A stretch of DNA of 15,847 nucleotides from Bacteroidales bacterium UBA2861. GTDB lineage: Bacteria; Bacteroidota; Bacteroidia; Bacteroidales; UBA932. A model generated the notes under the pieces. The model was not told the origin of the DNA. It was given only the letters and a program-made list of their open reading frames with translations, and ran no database searches. The translations under genes and the position numbers were made by a program. Positions 14,175-15,847 of this stretch are shown here, in pieces (position 1 is the first letter of the stretch; every line of letters starts with the position of its first letter). The stretch is from NCBI GenBank assembly GCA_002350615.1, contig DEFD01000037.1:1-15847 (forward strand), given 5' to 3'.

Positions 14175-15374
14175 CTACAGCTCGCGGGAGAGGCGGACGT
14201 AGATGCTGAGGGGGAGAACCTTGCCGAAGGAGTCGTCGAGGGCGAGCTCGCCGGATTCGATGGTGGCCTGCCCGGCGATGGCTGCACGCCCGGAGGTGGC
14301 AGCGGGAATTCCGGATTCTTTGCTGCCGGCAACTTCGCCCGTGCGTATCCTCTTGGAGCTGCCGGCGCCGATCCCGAAGGCTTCCCGGACGAGCGTCTCG
14401 CCGAGTGCGGCGCTGTAGCCGTTGGAATAAAGGTTCAGGACCATGAAGCCACGCCCGGGGTTGAGGATGCGGGATACTTCGCGCAGCATGCCGAAGAGGC
14501 ATTCGTCCAGTTTCCATTTTTCGCCATCGGGACCATGGCCGTACGCGGGCGGGTCCAGTATGATGCCGTCGTAGAGGTGGCCGCGCTTGGCTTCACGTGA
14601 GGCGAATTTCATAGCATCTTCCACTACCCAGCGGATGCCGTCCAGGCCGCTGCGCTCCATGTTGCCGCGCGCCCAGCTCACAACCTGCCGTACGCTGTCC
14701 AGATGCGTTACGTCCGCGCCGGCAGCCTTTGCCGCGAGGCTGGCTCCACCGGTATATGCGAAAAGGTTCAGTACCTTCGGGGCGGCAGGCCCTTGCCCCG
14801 GAGGGAGTTCGCCCTTCGGGCTCACCCCACCATCCCTTCGGGACGGTCCCCCCGCTATCGAACCGCGGGTGTTACGTCCCTCCGATCCAAGGCCTGCCAC
14901 CCCTCTGAGGGCCTGCACCTTCTGGTAGATGAACTCCCAGTTCGGCGCCTGTTCGGGGAAGACTCCCACATGCTTGAAAGAAGTGAGGCCGAGCCGCAGG
15001 CTGAAGGACGGCCCTGCCTGCACTGCTTTCGCACCTGCATCTGCGGTCTGCCACCCTGCCTGTTCTGCTTTCGCACGTGCTTGTTCGGAAGCCACCGCGT
15101 TCCACCCGCCATAGCGGATGTACCACTGGTCTTCCATCTCGCGGAGCTTGTCCCAGGTGCCGCTGTCTTCCTTTCCCGCCTTGCCGAAACCGGCTCCGGG
15201 GCGGAAATGCACATGGGCAAGGCGCTTCCATTCGCCTGCACTCATCGAAGGGGTCCACAGCGCCTTGGGCTCAGGACGAATCAGGATATATCGCCCGAAA
15301 CGCTCGAGCTTTTCACCGTTGCCGCTGTCCAGCAGCTCGTAATCTTTCCAATTTTTCGAAGGGAATTCAATCAT
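14175..15374 (-). CDS. Class I SAM-dependent methyltransferase, RlmI-like, with three insertions
   Basis: A 399-residue predicted methyltransferase of the RlmI-like COG1092 group, common in Bacteroidota at roughly 300 residues. The N-terminus reads ELLDSGNGEKLERFGRYILI, then SFKHVGVFPEQAPNWEFIYQ. The SAM-binding motif is VLNLFAYTGGASLAAKAAGA from residue 201, with the acidic end of strand 2 in THLDSVRQVVSWAR. Motif IV is ILDPPAYGHGPDGEKW with D274-P275-P276, the N/DPPY-like catalytic loop. The family C-terminus SFGKVLPLSIYVRL is intact. The substrate is probably rRNA, but this is inferred from the family. Compared with the family there are three extra Ala/Gly-rich stretches: about residues 96-121 (a 14-residue duplication), 159-197 (a hairpin-rich element), and 336-370. 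All keep the frame and spare the motifs. The -7 box is 8 bases upstream, implying an almost leaderless message. Confidence 0.88.
   Translation of the reverse strand: MIEFPSKNWKDYELLDSGNGEKLERFGRYILIRPEPKALWTPSMSAGEWKRLAHVHFRPGAGFGKAGKEDSGTWDKLREMEDQWYIRYGGWNAVASEQARAKAEQAGWQTADAGAKAVQAGPSFSLRLGLTSFKHVGVFPEQAPNWEFIYQKVQALRGVAGLGSEGRNTRGSIAGGPSRRDGGVSPKGELPPGQGPAAPKVLNLFAYTGGASLAAKAAGADVTHLDSVRQVVSWARGNMERSGLDGIRWVVEDAMKFASREAKRGHLYDGIILDPPAYGHGPDGEKWKLDECLFGMLREVSRILNPGRGFMVLNLYSNGYSAALGETLVREAFGIGAGSSKRIRTGEVAGSKESGIPAATSGRAAIAGQATIESGELALDDSFGKVLPLSIYVRLSREL
14784..14898 (-). repeat. Inverted-repeat-bounded structured insertion inside the methyltransferase gene
   Basis: On the plus strand GGCAGGCCCTTG (14784-14795) and CAAGGCCTGCC (14888-14898) are inverted copies bar one base. 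GGAGGGA (14800-14806) and TCCCTCC (14877-14883) continue the outer stem. Inside are three hairpins: GCCC/GGGC around TTC (14811-14821); a stem with TCCC/GGGA around TTC (14829-14847), whose one A.C mismatch becomes a G.U pair in the mRNA-sense strand; and CCCGC/GCGGG (14851-14869). The segment encodes about 38 residues (LGSEGRNTRGSIAGG and on) absent from the family, between the helix ending in VQAL and the SAM motif. Confidence 0.7.
15012..15088 (-). repeat. In-frame 42-base tandem duplication in the methyltransferase gene
   Basis: Two 35-base units, 15012-15046 and 15054-15088, agree at 29 of 35 positions with a period of 42 bases, exactly 14 codons. They encode the successive segments EQARAKAEQAG and DAGAKAVQAG, an Ala/Gln-rich stretch between two conserved parts of the protein. 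Confidence 0.75.
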
Positions 15375-15382
15375 ACCGCCTG

Positions 15383-15390
15383 CAAAGATA
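15383..15390 (-). promoter_or_regulatory. -7 box of the methyltransferase gene
   Basis: On the minus strand TATCTTTG (15390 to 15383) is an exact TAnnTTTG match, 8 bases before the ATG at 15374. It predicts a start of transcription at or within a few bases of the start codon. No clear -33 TTTG is seen at the usual spacing. Confidence 0.55.
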
Positions 15391-15447
15391 GTTAAAGATT
15401 TAGAAAGCTGCCTTGGTCCCGATTTTTACACGCCGCTGCGCCTGGGT

Positions 15448-15702
15448 TTGTGCGTGTCGCAGACTGAGTTCGCGAAGATGTCAGGGGTGTCGCTCAGTAC
15501 GGTGAGGCGGGCAGAATCAGGACGGATATCAGAACTTGCATTCGGACACTTGTTGAAGATTCTTCGGGCAGGAGGCATGCTGGATGGTGTTGCGGATCTG
15601 GTGATTCATCTGGATTGTGTGCTTAGCCTTCCGGCTTTCAGATGGGGTAAGTACGAATCGGGCCGTTTTCGTGCTTACCCTCTTTCAAAATCTGCCCGCT
15701 AA
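15448..15702 (+). CDS. Orphan helix-turn-helix (Xre/HipB-like) protein, probably truncated or decaying
   Basis: The protein from TTG at 15448 has 84 residues. SQTEFAKMSGVSLSTVRRAE is a clear Xre-type HTH (helix 2 TEFAKMSG, recognition helix SLSTVRRAESG), followed by HLLKILRAGGMLDGVADL, as in HipB-like antitoxins. Family resemblance extends upstream of this TTG: the open frame from 15343 reads KDLESCLGPDFYTPLRLGL just before it, giving the missing first helix, but that stretch has no ATG, GTG or TTG. The start is therefore either a rare codon, lost, or affected by a mutation. The tail after residue 55 does not resemble the family. No HipA-like toxin follows in the window. Most likely a remnant; functional antitoxin or regulator is the alternative. 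Confidence 0.5.
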   Translation: MCVSQTEFAKMSGVSLSTVRRAESGRISELAFGHLLKILRAGGMLDGVADLVIHLDCVLSLPAFRWGKYESGRFRAYPLSKSAR

Positions 15703-15847
15703 GCAATTCTTGTGTTTTTGCGTTCAAAAGTTGTCGGTGCAAAGCATATACAAATATTTATTAACCTTGCAGGCTTCGTGTATTATTGCGCGAAATCGCT
15801 TACTGGATAAATAGTAACACAAAATTGACTTGAACTGAAAAAGGTTG
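15703..15847. other. A+T-rich stretch at the right edge, possible promoter
   Basis: This stretch has no convincing ORF and is visibly richer in A+T than the genes to its left. TAACCTTG at 15762-15769 is one base from the -7 consensus and may serve a gene beyond the edge, but no -33 box is visible. Confidence 0.3.

Noticed and set aside
13796..14209. Plus-strand ORF of 137 codons in the intergenic region
   Set aside because: It only translates terminator stems and the 51-base repeats (duplicated C-R-V-K-x-x-R-F-C-T-P segments) and runs into the antisense of the methyltransferase.
14848..14872. tRNA T-arm-like sequence (GGTTCGATA in a CCCGC/GCGGG stem) in the methyltransferase insertion
   Set aside because: The loop is 9 bases rather than 7, the closing pair is wrong, and no acceptor, D or anticodon arm of correct size is present.

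Overview
The window looks like chromosomal DNA of a Bacteroidota bacterium, most likely Bacteroidales with fairly high G+C. The evidence is the gene content (a DUF4271-hemD-rnpA block, a bacterial SUI1/YciH gene, a Bacteroides-type Hsp20, a DUF2723 membrane glycosyltransferase, lipoproteins with bacterial Ig-like domains), few clear Shine-Dalgarno sequences, and repeated matches to the Bacteroidota -7 promoter box TAnnTTTG just upstream of starts. The genus cannot be fixed from this sequence alone.

Layout. (1) 1-875, minus strand: 5' part of a Schlafen AlbA_2-type gene that runs off the left edge, with lower G+C than the rest. (2) 1072-1428: a small orphan ORF ending in a FISUMP/DUF1566-like tail. 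(3) 1516-3697, plus strand: a Zn/Cd-type P1B ATPase followed closely by yidD. (4) 3703-5896, minus strand: a tight four-gene operon transcribed as yciH, DUF4271, hemD, rnpA, with gaps of -1, 4 and 4 bases. It meets yidD tail to tail, so yidD is inverted compared with its usual place downstream of rnpA. (5) 6054-6485: Hsp20, divergent from yciH across an operator-like palindrome and closed by a strong terminator. (6) 6630-13727, plus strand: two tandem paralogous Ig-domain lipoproteins followed 22 bases later by a DUF2723 (TMEM260-like) glycosyltransferase, probably one transcript. (7) 13728-14174: non-coding, with a series of hairpins that includes a 51-base tandem repeat whose stems show compensatory changes. 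(8) 14175-15374, minus strand: an RlmI-like SAM methyltransferase enlarged by three apparent insertions, one bracketed by inverted repeats and able to fold into a branched structure. (9) 15448-15702: an orphan HTH (antitoxin-like) ORF without a proper start.

How the parts fit. Most genes are housekeeping: metal efflux, membrane-protein insertion, tRNA 5' processing, haem synthesis, translation and proteostasis. The accessory signal is in the lipoprotein-glycosyltransferase transcript and in the repeat-derived material found both between genes and inside conserved proteins (rnpA and the methyltransferase). No RNA gene, CRISPR array, insertion sequence or transposase was recognised.
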